Source: Brevibacterium zhoupengii (GTDB lineage Bacteria > Actinomycetota > Actinomycetes > Actinomycetales > Brevibacteriaceae). Taken from it: a stretch of DNA of 64,000 bases. The stretch lies in assembly GCF_021117425.1 (NCBI RefSeq), contig NZ_CP088298.1, forward strand, positions 620,001-684,000. Reading direction: 5' to 3'. Both the position numbers and the translations under genes were made by a program. Every line of letters begins with the position of its first letter. Position 1 is the first letter of the stretch. Of this stretch, positions 37,877-46,715 are shown piece by piece. The notes under the pieces were generated by a model. That model worked only from the letters and a program-made list of their open reading frames with translations, made no database searches and was not told the origin of the DNA.

Positions 37877-39634
37877 ATGAACACCACTCAGGGAAATGCC
37901 CGCACCAAAGAACACACGATCTCCACCTCGGTGCTGGTCATCGGCACCGGCGGATCCGGCCTGCGCGCCGCGATCGAGGTCGCCGAATCCGGCACCGACG
38001 TCCTCGCCGTCGGCAAGCGACCCAAGGACGACGCCCACACCTCGCTGGCAGCCGGCGGCATCAACGCGGCCCTGGCCACGATGGACCCCGACGACTCCTG
38101 GCAGCAGCACGCGGCCGACACGATCAAGGAATCCTATGACCTCGCCAACCCCCGCACCGTCGAAATCGTCACCCAGGGAGCCGAGCAGGGAATCGCTGAC
38201 CTGGAGCGATACGGAATGGACTTCGCGAAGGAGGACGACGGTCGGATCTCGCAGCGCTTCTTCGGCGCCCACACCTGGCGTCGCACCGCTTTCGCCGGCG
38301 ATTACACGGGACTCGAAATCCAGCGCACCCTCATTCATCGTGCCGAGGCCCTGAACGTCCCCATCCTCGACCGCGTCTACATCACCAAACTCCTCGTCGC
38401 CGACGGCCGCGTCTTCGGCGCCTTCGGCTTCGACATCGTCGACGGCTCCCGCTACCGCATCCATGCCGACGCGGTCATCCTCGCCGCTGGCGGGCACAAC
38501 CGGATCTGGCGCCGCACCTCCTCGCGTCGCGACGAGAACACCGGCGACTCCTTCCGCCTGGCCGTCGAAGCCGGGGCCCGCCTGCGCGACGCCGAGCTCG
38601 TGCAGTTCCACCCCTCGGGCATCATCGAACCCGAGAACGCCGCCGGGACCCTGGTCTCCGAGGCTGCCCGCGGTGAGGGCGGAATCCTGCGCAACGGACT
38701 GGGGGAGCGGTTCATGGAACGCTACGACCCCGAACGCATGGAACTCTCCACTCGCGACCGCGTGGCCCTGGCCGCCTACACCGAGATCGCCGAGGGCCGC
38801 GGCACCGAAAACGGCGGCGTCTGGCTCGACGTCTCCCACCTGCCGCGCGAGACCATCATGAACCGCCTGCCGCGCGTGTTCCAGACGATGATGGAGACGC
38901 AGATGCTCGACATCACCCAGTCACCGATCGAGATCGCCCCGACCGCGCACTACTCGATGGGCGGGGTGTGGGTCGACCCGGTCGAGCACAGCACCGACGT
39001 CGAGGGACTGTGGGCCATCGGCGAGGCCTCGTCCGGGCTGCACGGGGCCAACCGCCTCGGCGGCAATTCGCTCATCGAGCTTCTCGTCTTCGGTCGCATC
39101 GTCGGTCAGTCCGCGATTGCGTACTCGTCGGATCTGGGTGCGCAGGTGAGGTCGCAGTCTGCCATCGCCGAGGCGCGGGCTGAGATCGATGATCTCCTGT
39201 CCTCCGAGGGGACGGAGAACGTCCGCGCCCTGCAGCGCGAGATCCGCAACCTCATGACGGAGCACGCTGGCGTCGTCCGCGATGAGGCCGGACTGCTGGC
39301 AGGGCTCGAGAAGCTTGCGTCGATCGAAGCCCGAATGAGCGAGGTGGGCATCCACCCCGACATCGCCGGCTACTCCGACCTCTCGCATGCCTTCGACCTC
39401 AAATCCTCGGCACTCGCCGCCCGGGCGACGTTGGAATGCGCGCTTGAGCGCCGTGAGACCCGCGGCTGCCACAACCGCAGCGACTACCCCGAGCAGGATG
39501 AGAACCTGCAGGTCAACCTCGTCTGGTCACCTTCGACCGGGGTTGTGAAGGAGAGCATCCCGGCAGTCGATCCCGAGGTCGCCGAGCTCATGCGCCACGA
39601 GGAGATCAGCCAGGTCGGCAAGCTCGTGGAGTGA
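37877..39634 (+). CDS. Fumarate reductase/succinate dehydrogenase-type flavoprotein
   Basis: 585 residues of the FrdA/SdhA/NadB superfamily. FAD-binding VIGTGGSGLRAAIE starts at about residue 21. AHTSLAAGGINAALA keeps the His that binds FAD covalently in SdhA/FrdA. The catalytic region has LSTRDRVALAAYTEI and APTAHYSMGGVWVD; GANRLGGNSLIELLVFGR is the second FAD motif. No iron-sulfur or anchor subunit is adjacent, so it acts alone or as an oxidase; L-aspartate oxidase is possible but no nadA/nadC is near. ATG 37877 is chosen by its -10. The divergent LysR is the likely regulator. Confidence 0.88.
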   Translation: MNTTQGNARTKEHTISTSVLVIGTGGSGLRAAIEVAESGTDVLAVGKRPKDDAHTSLAAGGINAALATMDPDDSWQQHAADTIKESYDLANPRTVEIVTQGAEQGIADLERYGMDFAKEDDGRISQRFFGAHTWRRTAFAGDYTGLEIQRTLIHRAEALNVPILDRVYITKLLVADGRVFGAFGFDIVDGSRYRIHADAVILAAGGHNRIWRRTSSRRDENTGDSFRLAVEAGARLRDAELVQFHPSGIIEPENAAGTLVSEAARGEGGILRNGLGERFMERYDPERMELSTRDRVALAAYTEIAEGRGTENGGVWLDVSHLPRETIMNRLPRVFQTMMETQMLDITQSPIEIAPTAHYSMGGVWVDPVEHSTDVEGLWAIGEASSGLHGANRLGGNSLIELLVFGRIVGQSAIAYSSDLGAQVRSQSAIAEARAEIDDLLSSEGTENVRALQREIRNLMTEHAGVVRDEAGLLAGLEKLASIEARMSEVGIHPDIAGYSDLSHAFDLKSSALAARATLECALERRETRGCHNRSDYPEQDENLQVNLVWSPSTGVVKESIPAVDPEVAELMRHEEISQVGKLVE

Positions 39635-39652
39635 AGCGGCATTCCTTGGTCC

Positions 39653-39690
39653 GCGAGCTCACCGCCTGAATCTTTAGGCGGTGAGCTCGC
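39653..39690. terminator. Bidirectional hairpin terminator
   Basis: Perfect 15-bp stem GCGAGCTCACCGCCT / AGGCGGTGAGCTCGC, loop GAATCTTT. It sits 18 bp after the flavoprotein stop, and its right arm also encodes the last residues of the convergent small membrane protein. Confidence 0.85.
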
Positions 39691-40048
39691 GCTTCCAATC
39701 CCCGACCAAGCTGATCAGAGTGAAGCCTGTGGGGAAGGCTGGGAAAGTGGCGAGTAGTCCGAGCCCGACGATCTCGATGTTGGTGTCGGTGGTGTCTTTG
39801 ATGAAGAGAGCTGCGGTCACTGCCAGCGCGGTGGCTCCCCACGCGGTGCCCACGGCTGCGCCGGGAACCCGAGGCAATGCCTTCGACAGCATTCCGGTGA
39901 TGAAGCTAAGGGTGATGGCGCTCCAGATAACTGATTCCACGTTGATCACATCACCGAATACCCAATTCGTGGGTGCCCGGGAAACTCCTCCGCTAGTGTG
40001 CTCGGCTTTGAGCGCAGGAATAGCGCCGAGGACTACAGTAACCGACAA
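39674..40048 (-). CDS. Small membrane protein of unknown function
   Basis: 124 residues with three likely hydrophobic segments (VIWSAITLSFITGMLSKAL, AVGTAWGATALAVTAALFI, EIVGLGLLATFPAF). No family recognised. The start is uncertain: TTG 40048 opens the longest frame, while GTG 39949 would give a protein that begins just before the first clear segment. Neither has a strong ribosome site. The hairpin shared with the flavoprotein gene lies over its stop. Confidence 0.5.
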   Translation of the reverse strand: MSVTVVLGAIPALKAEHTSGGVSRAPTNWVFGDVINVESVIWSAITLSFITGMLSKALPRVPGAAVGTAWGATALAVTAALFIKDTTDTNIEIVGLGLLATFPAFPTGFTLISLVGDWKRELTA

Positions 40049-40187
40049 GGTTCATTGAGTAAAGAATATGTCGCAATATGTACTGACGACGTTGGCTGTA
40101 TCGATAGCGTTATCGGCATTACCGGCGTTGTCTTCGCTGCCTTGAGGTGCGATGAGGACGTTGGCACCGACTCTGCTGCTCCTACAG

Positions 40188-40231
40188 TCAGCGCCAAATC
40201 ACCCCACTGCAACAGGGTGATATGGCGCTGA
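40188..40231. repeat. REP-like palindrome, copy A
   Basis: TCAGCGCCAAATCACCC (40188-40204) pairs with GGGTGATATGGCGCTGA (40215-40231), 16 of 17 positions. It lies 24 bp beyond the end of the MFS gene at 40255. Sequence and flanks resemble the palindromes at 44.9 and 46.5 kb. The rest of 40049-40254 shows nothing. Confidence 0.85.
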
Positions 40232-40254
40232 TGGTGCGAGGTGAGCGGCGCTTA

Positions 40255-41724
40255 CTAGACCGCGGGCAGTTCCTCTTCATGCGCACCCACATCCGCCGAC
40301 TCCGACGCACCCGAACCCCAGCCACGCACAGACCGGTACGCCACAATCGCCAACACAATGCCGATCGCCGAGGTGAGCACGACAAGCCCGACGGACCCGT
40401 GGAACCCGGTCAGCAGCGCATCGAGCTCGCCGGCCCCAGCATCGATACGAGCAGCGCTGAGCGCGCCGTAGAGTCCTGCGGCCAGCGAGGTCCCGACGCA
40501 GCCGGCGATCTGGAAGCTCGTCGAGACCACGGTGACGCCGTGTGGGCTGGTCTCACGGTCGAGATGAGACAGGGCGAAGGTCTGTGCCGGTCCGATGACG
40601 AACGCGGTGGCCAGCACAGCCGGGATGTAGAGGATTCCAAACAGCAGGATCGACGTGCCGCCGGCGGCCACGCCGACCAGGGTCACGAAGACAGCCATGA
40701 CGAGGAAGCCCAGCGGAATCGACCACTTGCCGCCATGGCGATCGAACAGGCGACCGGCCACGGGGCCGAGGATCACGGTCAGCAGGATTCCTGGGGCCAG
40801 GGTGATCGAGGCACCCATGGGCTCCATGCCGCGCGCACCCTGGAGGAAGAGCGGGATGACGACGTTCATGGCGAAGACGAAGAGCAGGCCGAGCATCGTG
40901 ATGATCACGCCGAGCACGAAGGGTTTGCTGGAGAAGGGACGCAGGTCGAGCAACGGGTGTTCGATGCGACGCTGACGGACGATGAAGAGCCACAGGGCAA
41001 TGAGTCCGACGACGAAGGCGCCACCGGCGATCAGAGCAGAACCACCGAAGGCCGCGGTCACACCATAGAGGATGCCGACGAGGGCGAGGGCCACGAGCAG
41101 GAACGATGGAATGTCGAGGACGGGGCGGCCCAGCTCGGCGACGGTGCGCAGGAAGATGGCGCCGGCGATGAGTGCGACGACGCAGAGGGCGCCGAAGACC
41201 CACATCAGGGTCGTCCACGGGGCGATGGTCAGCAGCGCGCCGGAGAGCACGATGGCCAGCGAGGGCCCGAGCGTGGTCATAGCGGCCATGATGCCCATGT
41301 TCATGCCGAGCTTCTCCCGCGGCGAGACCGCCAGAGTGATGTTCATGCCGATGGGCGTGAGGAGGCCGGTGCCGATGGCCTGGAGCAGGCGGCCGATGAG
41401 AAGGACGCTGAAGGTCGGGGCGAGTGCGCCGATGACGGAGCCGATGACCATGATCGCGACGACGCTGATGAACAGCGTGCGCGTGGGGAAGCGGTGGTAG
41501 AGGACGTTTGCGACGGGGACGAAGACCGCGGCGACGAGCAGATATCCCGTGGTCAGCCACTGGACGCTGCTCACGTTGATGCCGAAGTCGGACATGATCG
41601 GCGTGAAGGCGACGTTGAGGAAGGTCTCATTGAAGGTGGCGAGGAACGCGGCGGCTGCGGCGACGGCGATCATCCAGCCTGCGCGTCCGGTGGAGCGCGG
41701 GCGGGTTTGGACAGATGAGGTCAT
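40255..41724 (-). CDS. MFS transporter, DHA2-type
   Basis: 489 residues with 14 likely membrane segments; the antiporter-type motif region reads GRLLQAIGTGLLTPIGMNI. Likely a proton-coupled drug or metabolite exporter. AGGAGA lies 6 nt before the ATG. Upstream, a TGGCCA repeat operator covers the predicted transcription start, so expression is probably repressed; no regulator gene is directly adjacent. The cytoplasmic C-terminus is acidic and short. Confidence 0.9.
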   Translation of the reverse strand: MTSSVQTRPRSTGRAGWMIAVAAAAAFLATFNETFLNVAFTPIMSDFGINVSSVQWLTTGYLLVAAVFVPVANVLYHRFPTRTLFISVVAIMVIGSVIGALAPTFSVLLIGRLLQAIGTGLLTPIGMNITLAVSPREKLGMNMGIMAAMTTLGPSLAIVLSGALLTIAPWTTLMWVFGALCVVALIAGAIFLRTVAELGRPVLDIPSFLLVALALVGILYGVTAAFGGSALIAGGAFVVGLIALWLFIVRQRRIEHPLLDLRPFSSKPFVLGVIITMLGLLFVFAMNVVIPLFLQGARGMEPMGASITLAPGILLTVILGPVAGRLFDRHGGKWSIPLGFLVMAVFVTLVGVAAGGTSILLFGILYIPAVLATAFVIGPAQTFALSHLDRETSPHGVTVVSTSFQIAGCVGTSLAAGLYGALSAARIDAGAGELDALLTGFHGSVGLVVLTSAIGIVLAIVAYRSVRGWGSGASESADVGAHEEELPAV

Positions 41725-41821
41725 CAGTTCTCCTGACGTGTCGGCGGGTGTTGTTGCTCGACCGTGCCGTGTCAGAAGTGCCCAGAAGGGTCTTCGCGTG
41801 TCGTGTCATCGAAGCGCATGA

Positions 41822-41848
41822 TGGCCAAATGGCCAGACATCAATGTAG
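41822..41848 (-). promoter_or_regulatory. Promoter and TGGCCA operator of the MFS gene
   Basis: On the minus strand TTATGA, 17 bp, then TACATT (plus 41843-41848) form a promoter. Just downstream, TGGCCATTTGGCCA (41822-41835) is a perfect palindrome made of two TGGCCA hexamers, placed over the expected start site, as for a TetR-like repressor. Confidence 0.6.
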
Positions 41849-41898
41849 CAGTTCTCAGAAGTTTTCATAAGCGAAAGACAATCCCAGACCACCACGAA

Positions 41899-41930
41899 AG
41901 CCGCCGAGGTGATCCTCCACCTCGGCGGCT
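41899..41930 (-). terminator. Hairpin terminator of the XRE/membrane operon
   Basis: 13-bp perfect stem AGCCGCCGAGGTG / CACCTCGGCGGCT, loop of 6. On the minus strand it is followed by TTTC and lies 23 bp after the stop of the gene at 41953. Confidence 0.8.
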
Positions 41931-41952
41931 CCCGTTGGGTTGTCGTAGTCGC

Positions 41953-42516
41953 TCAGTCCACGTCTTCGATCTCGTCGGCTCGGGCGGCCTCGATGCGGGC
42001 CTGCTTGATCTTGCGCTGGCGAGCGACCAGCATGAGGGCGAGCGCAATGAGTGCGCCGACGGCTGCTCCAGTGATGAGCGACGTGCTGCTCGAGCCTGCG
42101 ATCATCGTGCCCAGGCCGACGTCGATGAGCGGGTGCCCGGCGGTCTGGTGGAACACGATGGCAACCAACCAGAGGATGACGAATACTGCACCGATGATCT
42201 GAGAGAGAACAAGTCGCTTAGGAGCGACGCGTGCCGTGGCGGATGCAAAATCCAAGCCCTCACGCTTGCAGTAGCTCGAGACTGCAAAGCCGATGACTCC
42301 TGAGCCGAGGACGATGGGCACAGTCCACAGCCCGGCTCCGATCACGGCGAAGAGCAGTCCGAGGGCGAAGAACACATAGATCGCTACGACCGATCCGAAC
42401 GTGTACGCCCGGAGGACGACATCGCGCTCGCGCTCATCACCCATCGAGGGGTCATTGAGTCCGGCGAACCTGTTGGCCAACTCGTTGGGCTTGCGGCTCT
42501 TGCTCATACTGTTCAT
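41953..42516 (-). CDS. Membrane protein paired with an XRE regulator
   Basis: 187 residues with four hydrophobic segments, an acidic C-terminus (RADEIEDVD) and no recognised enzyme motif. ATG 42516 has AGGAGG 4 nt upstream and overlaps the stop of the XRE gene (ATGA). The pair XRE plus small multi-pass protein occurs widely in Gram-positives, often as a membrane protein that sequesters or signals to its regulator; that role here is inference. Confidence 0.8.
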   Translation of the reverse strand: MNSMSKSRKPNELANRFAGLNDPSMGDERERDVVLRAYTFGSVVAIYVFFALGLLFAVIGAGLWTVPIVLGSGVIGFAVSSYCKREGLDFASATARVAPKRLVLSQIIGAVFVILWLVAIVFHQTAGHPLIDVGLGTMIAGSSSTSLITGAAVGALIALALMLVARQRKIKQARIEAARADEIEDVD

Positions 42517-42722
42517 GATTCCTCCTGAAGCGAGAAGATCTCTTCGACTGTCGTGGCCAGGGCCTTCGCGATCCGCAAGGCGAGGTACACGCTGGGTGCA
42601 TAGTCGCCGCGTTCGGTCGCGATGATGGTCTGGCGGGATACGCCCGTGAGCTGGGCCAGCTGAGCCTGTGTCAGTCCGGCTGATTTGCGGACCTGCTTGA
42701 GGCTCGAGGTCTGAACTTCCAC
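42513..42722 (-). CDS. Small XRE-family regulator
   Basis: 69 residues, a bare HTH: LKQVRKSAGLTQAQLAQLTG then VSRQTIIATERGDYAPSVYL. It belongs to the short YozG-like type that ends soon after helix 5. GTG 42722 has GGGAGG 5 nt upstream. It overlaps the membrane-protein gene by 4 bp, so both are one operon. Four TTGACAT-type half sites upstream are probable binding sites for autoregulation. Confidence 0.9.
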   Translation of the reverse strand: MEVQTSSLKQVRKSAGLTQAQLAQLTGVSRQTIIATERGDYAPSVYLALRIAKALATTVEEIFSLQEES

Positions 42723-42747
42723 TTCGCCTCCCGACGTTCACTTCGTA

Positions 42748-42814
42748 ATGTCAATGATGCTTTACATAAAAAGTAAAACATCCTTGACATCTCCATGTCA
42801 AGAGTCTTTGACAT
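42748..42814. promoter_or_regulatory. Cluster of TTGACAT half sites
   Basis: ATGTCAA (42748-42754), CTTGACAT-CTCC-ATGTCAAG (42783-42802, perfect dyad) and TTGACAT (42808-42814) give four copies of one heptamer in 67 bp. A second dyad TTTAC/GTAAA spans 42761-42777. The cluster lies between the XRE operon and the GntR operon and could control both. Confidence 0.75.
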
Positions 42815-42845
42815 TTGAACATGCCTGCCGGTGCCGCACGTGGCT

Positions 42846-42878
42846 GATGCATCTATCAATGTATGCATCTGTTAGCGT
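42846..42878 (+). promoter_or_regulatory. Promoter and ATGCATC operator of the GntR operon
   Basis: GATGCATC (42846-42853) and ATGCATC (42863-42869) flank a 9-bp gap, followed by the -10 TAGCGT at 42873-42878, which ends 6 nt before ATG 42885. The GGAGG in between is only one base from the ATG, so a leaderless start is more likely. Confidence 0.65.
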
Positions 42879-42884
42879 GGAGGC

Positions 42885-43559
42885 ATGAACGATCTGCTGA
42901 CGCTCCCGTGGGAAAGCACCGACGACTCCTCTCCGATCGCCGCTCGGATGGCCGCCTGGGCCGCACGCGAAGTCATCGAACAGCGCTACGAGCCGGGCGC
43001 TCTCCTCACAGAGGCCGACCTCGCAGAGGCGCAGAAGGCCAGCCGGACACCGGCTCGGGAGGCGATGCTCCAGCTCGAGCGTTGGAGACTGGTCCGCCTC
43101 GTGCCGAAGAAGGGCGCGATCGTCACCACAGTCACGCGTCAGGAGCGCCGCGACCTGCTTGCGGTGCGCGCCATGTTCGAGACCGACGCCGTCCAAGCAC
43201 TGACTCTCGACAGCGACTTCGCGCCGCTGGCGGCAGACCTGCGCACGCTCCTCGACCGACAGCAGAAGGCGCTGACAGCCAGCCATCACCTCGACTTCGC
43301 CAGCGCCGACTACGCCTTCCACGCCCGCATCATCCGCAGCGGCGGCAACGCCATCGTCGACGAAATGCTGACCACGATGGGCCCGCGCCTGGCCCGCCTG
43401 ACCTACCAGGCCGTCATCGACAACCCGAACCCACTCGACCTGCTCTTCGACGAGCACGCCGAACTCACCGACCTGGCCGAACGCGGCGACGCCAAGGGCT
43501 TCGGCACGGTCGTGCGCGAGCACATTAAATCCTCGCACTTCCCCGAAACCAGGAAATGA
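42885..43559 (+). CDS. GntR-family regulator with FCD domain
   Basis: 224 residues. The N-terminal winged helix is GALLTEADLAEAQKASRTPA with the usual AREAMLQLERWRLVRLVPKKGA wing, here split by convention. The C-terminal FCD domain carries metal-ligand positions in ADYAFHARIIRSGGN and DEHAELTDLAERGD. It likely senses a carboxylic acid. It overlaps the following MFS gene by 4 bp (ATGA), so it regulates a transporter in its own operon. Confidence 0.92.
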   Translation: MNDLLTLPWESTDDSSPIAARMAAWAAREVIEQRYEPGALLTEADLAEAQKASRTPAREAMLQLERWRLVRLVPKKGAIVTTVTRQERRDLLAVRAMFETDAVQALTLDSDFAPLAADLRTLLDRQQKALTASHHLDFASADYAFHARIIRSGGNAIVDEMLTTMGPRLARLTYQAVIDNPNPLDLLFDEHAELTDLAERGDAKGFGTVVREHIKSSHFPETRK

Positions 43560-44809
43560 TGAAGTCCAATCCCGCGCTGAGCGCCCACACGCCGACAGAC
43601 ACAGACCAGGCCCCTCACCCTCGACGAGGCGGTGCTTGGCTTCGCGTCGTCCCCGCCATGTTCCTGCTCGCCTGGGGTGGCAACCACTTCACGCCACTGG
43701 TCCACATGTACGAAGAGGACGGCGGCTACGCCATCTGGCAGGCCAACCTCCTGCTCGGCATGTACGTCGGTGGACTGATACCGGGACTCCTGGTCGCCTC
43801 GGCGCTCTCGGATCGACGCGGACGCAAACCGATCATCATCGCCGGAACCATCGCCGCGATCATCGGCAGCGTTCTTCTTGGTGTCGGCTTCGACCTCTTC
43901 TGGCTGCTGTGCGTGGGCCGCGTGTTCGCCGGAGTCGGCGTAGGTGTCGCGATGTCGGTGGGTACGAGCTGGATCAAGGAACTCTCCTCCCCACCGTATG
44001 ACCACAAGGCCGGAATCACCGCCGGCGCTCGCCTCCCGGCACTGACGCTGACCGTGGGATTCGCCATGGGTGCTGCCGTCACCGGATGCCTGGCGCAATG
44101 GGGGCCCTTGCCCGGGGTGATTCCCTACGCGGTTCACGCTGTGCTGAGCATCGCGGCGCTGATCATCGTCTGCACTGCGCCAGAGACTCTGACCAGGGAA
44201 CGTAGGCTGGCCCAGCACTGGTGGCGAGGCCTGCGGATTCCGCTCGTCGGTCACCGTACCTTCATCAGGCTCATCATCCCCGCCGCCCCGTGGGTCTTCG
44301 CCGCCGCAGGTGTCGCCTACGCGGTCATGCCCGCCCTGGTCCAGAACGCGCTGGGGGAGTGGACGACCATGTACGCAACCGTGCTCACCGTCGTCACCCT
44401 GGGCGCCGGAGCGCTGGTGCAGAACCTCGTCCCACGCATCAACAAATGGACGGGCGGACGTGCGCTGGTCGTCGGGCTCACGCTCATGACCATCGGCATG
44501 GGGCTGGCAGTCGTCGCGGCCCTGGTCGCCGACCCGATCGTCGCCTTCGTCGTCGCCATCGTGCTCGGCATCGCGTACGGAATCTGCGTCGTCGCCGGGC
44601 TCGTCATCGTCCAGGCCATCGCCGAGCCGAAAGACCTCGCGGGGATCACCGGCGTCTACTATTCGCTGGCCTACTCCGGTTTCCTGCTGCCCACGGTGCT
44701 CGCGGCCCTGCTGCCGATCATGCCCTACGGCATCTCGTTGGGCGCAGTCGCACTCGTCTGCCTGCTCAGTCTTGGCTGCGTGACACTGGCGTCGAAGGGC
44801 CGCGCCTGA
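43556..44809 (+). CDS. MFS transporter
   Basis: 417 residues, 12 predicted segments, with the motif SALSDRRGRKPIIIAGT after segment 2. Start ATG 43556 overlaps the gntR stop; a second ATG at 43559 follows immediately. An FCD regulator partner suggests uptake or export of an organic acid or similar nutrient, which is inference. A REP-like element follows its stop. Confidence 0.88.
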   Translation: MMKSNPALSAHTPTDTDQAPHPRRGGAWLRVVPAMFLLAWGGNHFTPLVHMYEEDGGYAIWQANLLLGMYVGGLIPGLLVASALSDRRGRKPIIIAGTIAAIIGSVLLGVGFDLFWLLCVGRVFAGVGVGVAMSVGTSWIKELSSPPYDHKAGITAGARLPALTLTVGFAMGAAVTGCLAQWGPLPGVIPYAVHAVLSIAALIIVCTAPETLTRERRLAQHWWRGLRIPLVGHRTFIRLIIPAAPWVFAAAGVAYAVMPALVQNALGEWTTMYATVLTVVTLGAGALVQNLVPRINKWTGGRALVVGLTLMTIGMGLAVVAALVADPIVAFVVAIVLGIAYGICVVAGLVIVQAIAEPKDLAGITGVYYSLAYSGFLLPTVLAALLPIMPYGISLGAVALVCLLSLGCVTLASKGRA

Positions 44810-44834
44810 GGCCTGTGCTTCGGCAACGCCTACA

Positions 44835-44921
44835 TTCAGCACCAAAACGCCCCGTTGCAGACCGCCGTAACGCCCACAGTTAGCGCCAAAACGTCCCGTT
44901 GCAACGGGGTGCTTTAGAGCT
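44835..44921. repeat. REP-like palindromes, copy B and half copy
   Basis: Full copy 44881-44921: a 14-bp perfect core CCCGTTGCAACGGG with long arms TAGCGCCAAAACGT and GTGCTTTAGAGCT that pair with wobbles. A half copy at 44835-44859 repeats only the left arm and core (TCAGCACCAAAACGCCCCGT onward). It lies between the MFS gene and rarA. Confidence 0.85.
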
Positions 44922-45031
44922 CGTGATGGTGGGTGTGCCATTGTCTGGGAACAACTGCCGCACAAGATCCGTTCACACGAGCACAGCCACCGCTGCACCT
45001 AGGCTACGAAGATGAAGATGGAGGTGACATT

Positions 45032-46375
45032 GTGAGCCAAGAACCACCGTCATTGTTTGAGCCTGACGACGTGGGCCGTCCGCTGGCCGATCGTCTGCGC
45101 CCGGAATCCCTGGAAGATGTCATCGGGCAAGATCATCTTCTTGGCGATGAGGCACCGATTGGTCGGATGGTCGTCGAGAGCAGGCTGGTGTCGATGGTGC
45201 TGTGGGGGCCGCCGGGGTGCGGGAAGACAACCATTGCCAGACTGCTGGCCGAACGCACCAACCTCGTCTTCGAGTCCGTCTCAGCCACTTTCTCCGGTGT
45301 CGCAGAACTCCGGAAAGTCTTCCAATCGGCAGCTAAGCGGCGCGAGATCGGTCAGGGCACGATGCTGTTCGTTGACGAGATCCACCGCTTCAACCGCGCC
45401 CAGCAGGACTCCTTCCTCCCCTACGTCGAGGACGGCACGATCGTGCTCGTCGGCGCGACCACGGAGAACCCCAGCTTCGAACTCAACTCCGCACTGCTCT
45501 CCCGCTGCCAGGTATTCGTCCTCAAACGCCTCGACGAGGAAGCGCTGACCACGCTCATCGCACGGGCAGAGGAAACCACCGAGCGAGAACTGCCGCTTGA
45601 TCCACAGGCACGGCATGGCCTGGTGGCAATGGCCGATGGTGATGGCCGCTACCTGCTCAACCTCCTCGAGCAGCTTCAAACTGTCAGCGGGAGACTCGAC
45701 ACCTCTGGCCTTGTCGAGCTGGTTCAGCAGCGAGCACCCATCTACGACAAGGCCCAAGAAGGGCATTACAACCTCATTTCCGCTCTGCACAAATCAATGC
45801 GCGGTTCTGACCCTGATGCTTCGTTGTATTGGTTGGCGCGCATGCTAGAGGGTGGCGAAGATCCCCTCTATATCGCTCGACGGCTGGTCAGATTCGCCAA
45901 CGAAGACATCGCGATTGCCGACCCTCAAGCCGTCCAGCAAGCGCTGGCGGCATGGGATGTGTTCGAGCGGCTCGGCTCCCCGGAAGGTGAACTCGCGATC
46001 GCCCAGGCCGTCGTCTACCTTGCAACCGCGCCGAAGTCCATTGCCGTCTATCGTGGGTTCAATGCGGCAAAGAAGCTCGCGAAGAAGACCGGCTCACTCA
46101 TGCCTCCGGCCAATATTCTCAACGCCCCGACGAAGCTGATGAAGAACCTCGGCTACGGAGAGGGCTACGAGTACGACCCGGACAGGCCAGGAGGCTTCTC
46201 CGGCGCGAACTACTTCCCCGAGGGCATGGAACCGCAGAAGGTGTATCGGCCCACCACCAATGGCTACGAACACATCATCGGCCAGCGAGTGGCCGAATGG
46301 GATCGGATGCGCGCAGATATCCGCGGACAAGAAGAACGCGCCGACACCGAGTGGCCCGACGACGGCGACAAGTGA
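45032..46375 (+). CDS. rarA: Replication-associated recombination protein A
   Basis: AAA+ ATPase of the RarA/MgsA/WRNIP1 family, acting at stalled replication forks. 447 residues. Walker A GPPGCGKTT (59-67) and Walker B MLFVDEIHRF; sensor region VLVGATTENPSFELNSALLS. The C-terminal tetramerisation part has GSDPDASLYWLARMLEGGED. GTG 45032 has GGAGGTGA 4 nt upstream; the in-frame extension to 44933 runs into the repeat region and is rejected. Confidence 0.95.
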   Translation: MSQEPPSLFEPDDVGRPLADRLRPESLEDVIGQDHLLGDEAPIGRMVVESRLVSMVLWGPPGCGKTTIARLLAERTNLVFESVSATFSGVAELRKVFQSAAKRREIGQGTMLFVDEIHRFNRAQQDSFLPYVEDGTIVLVGATTENPSFELNSALLSRCQVFVLKRLDEEALTTLIARAEETTERELPLDPQARHGLVAMADGDGRYLLNLLEQLQTVSGRLDTSGLVELVQQRAPIYDKAQEGHYNLISALHKSMRGSDPDASLYWLARMLEGGEDPLYIARRLVRFANEDIAIADPQAVQQALAAWDVFERLGSPEGELAIAQAVVYLATAPKSIAVYRGFNAAKKLAKKTGSLMPPANILNAPTKLMKNLGYGEGYEYDPDRPGGFSGANYFPEGMEPQKVYRPTTNGYEHIIGQRVAEWDRMRADIRGQEERADTEWPDDGDK

Positions 46376-46715
46376 ACAAACCACAGACTCGCTGCCGAAA
46401 ACCTGCTGCCGACTTCTACCGTCAGTGCCAACTCATACCGTGGCAACGGGGCGTTTTGGAGCTAAGAGTGGTGGGTGCGGGGCCGTTCGCAAGGTGCTCG
46501 AGGCGCAGGCCCACTTCGCCTACATTTCGCGTTAAGTCATACTGTTGCGACGGGGTGTTTTAGCGTTCCGGGTGCCGAATGACGCTCCGGGTGCGAAGCG
46601 ACGCTAAGGGTGCCGCGTGCGATTCGCTTACGCCCGCCCGAACTGAGACCACCCCGCGACCGCACAACCCCGCGGGCGCGCCACCTCGCGCGAGCCATCA
46701 AGCCTCCGGGGAGAC
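46376..46715. repeat. REP-like palindromes, copies C and D
   Basis: 340 bp without a gene. Copy C at 46422-46465 (right arm GCAACGGGGCGTTTTGGAGC) and a degenerate copy D at about 46530-46566 (GTTGCGACGGGGTGTTTTAG) match the 44.9-kb element, including the flank GTGGTGGGTG after copy C. Short direct repeats of GACGCT-like and GGGTGCC-like type follow at 46570-46620. Confidence 0.75.

Noticed and set aside
40222-41718. 498-codon plus-strand frame
   Set aside because: Antisense shadow of the MFS gene; composition is His/Asp/Arg-rich with no motif, and the opposite strand has a clear transporter.
43403-44998. 531-codon minus-strand frame
   Set aside because: Antisense to the GntR-MFS operon; low-complexity Asp/Gly/His/Gln composition typical of a shadow frame in high-GC DNA.
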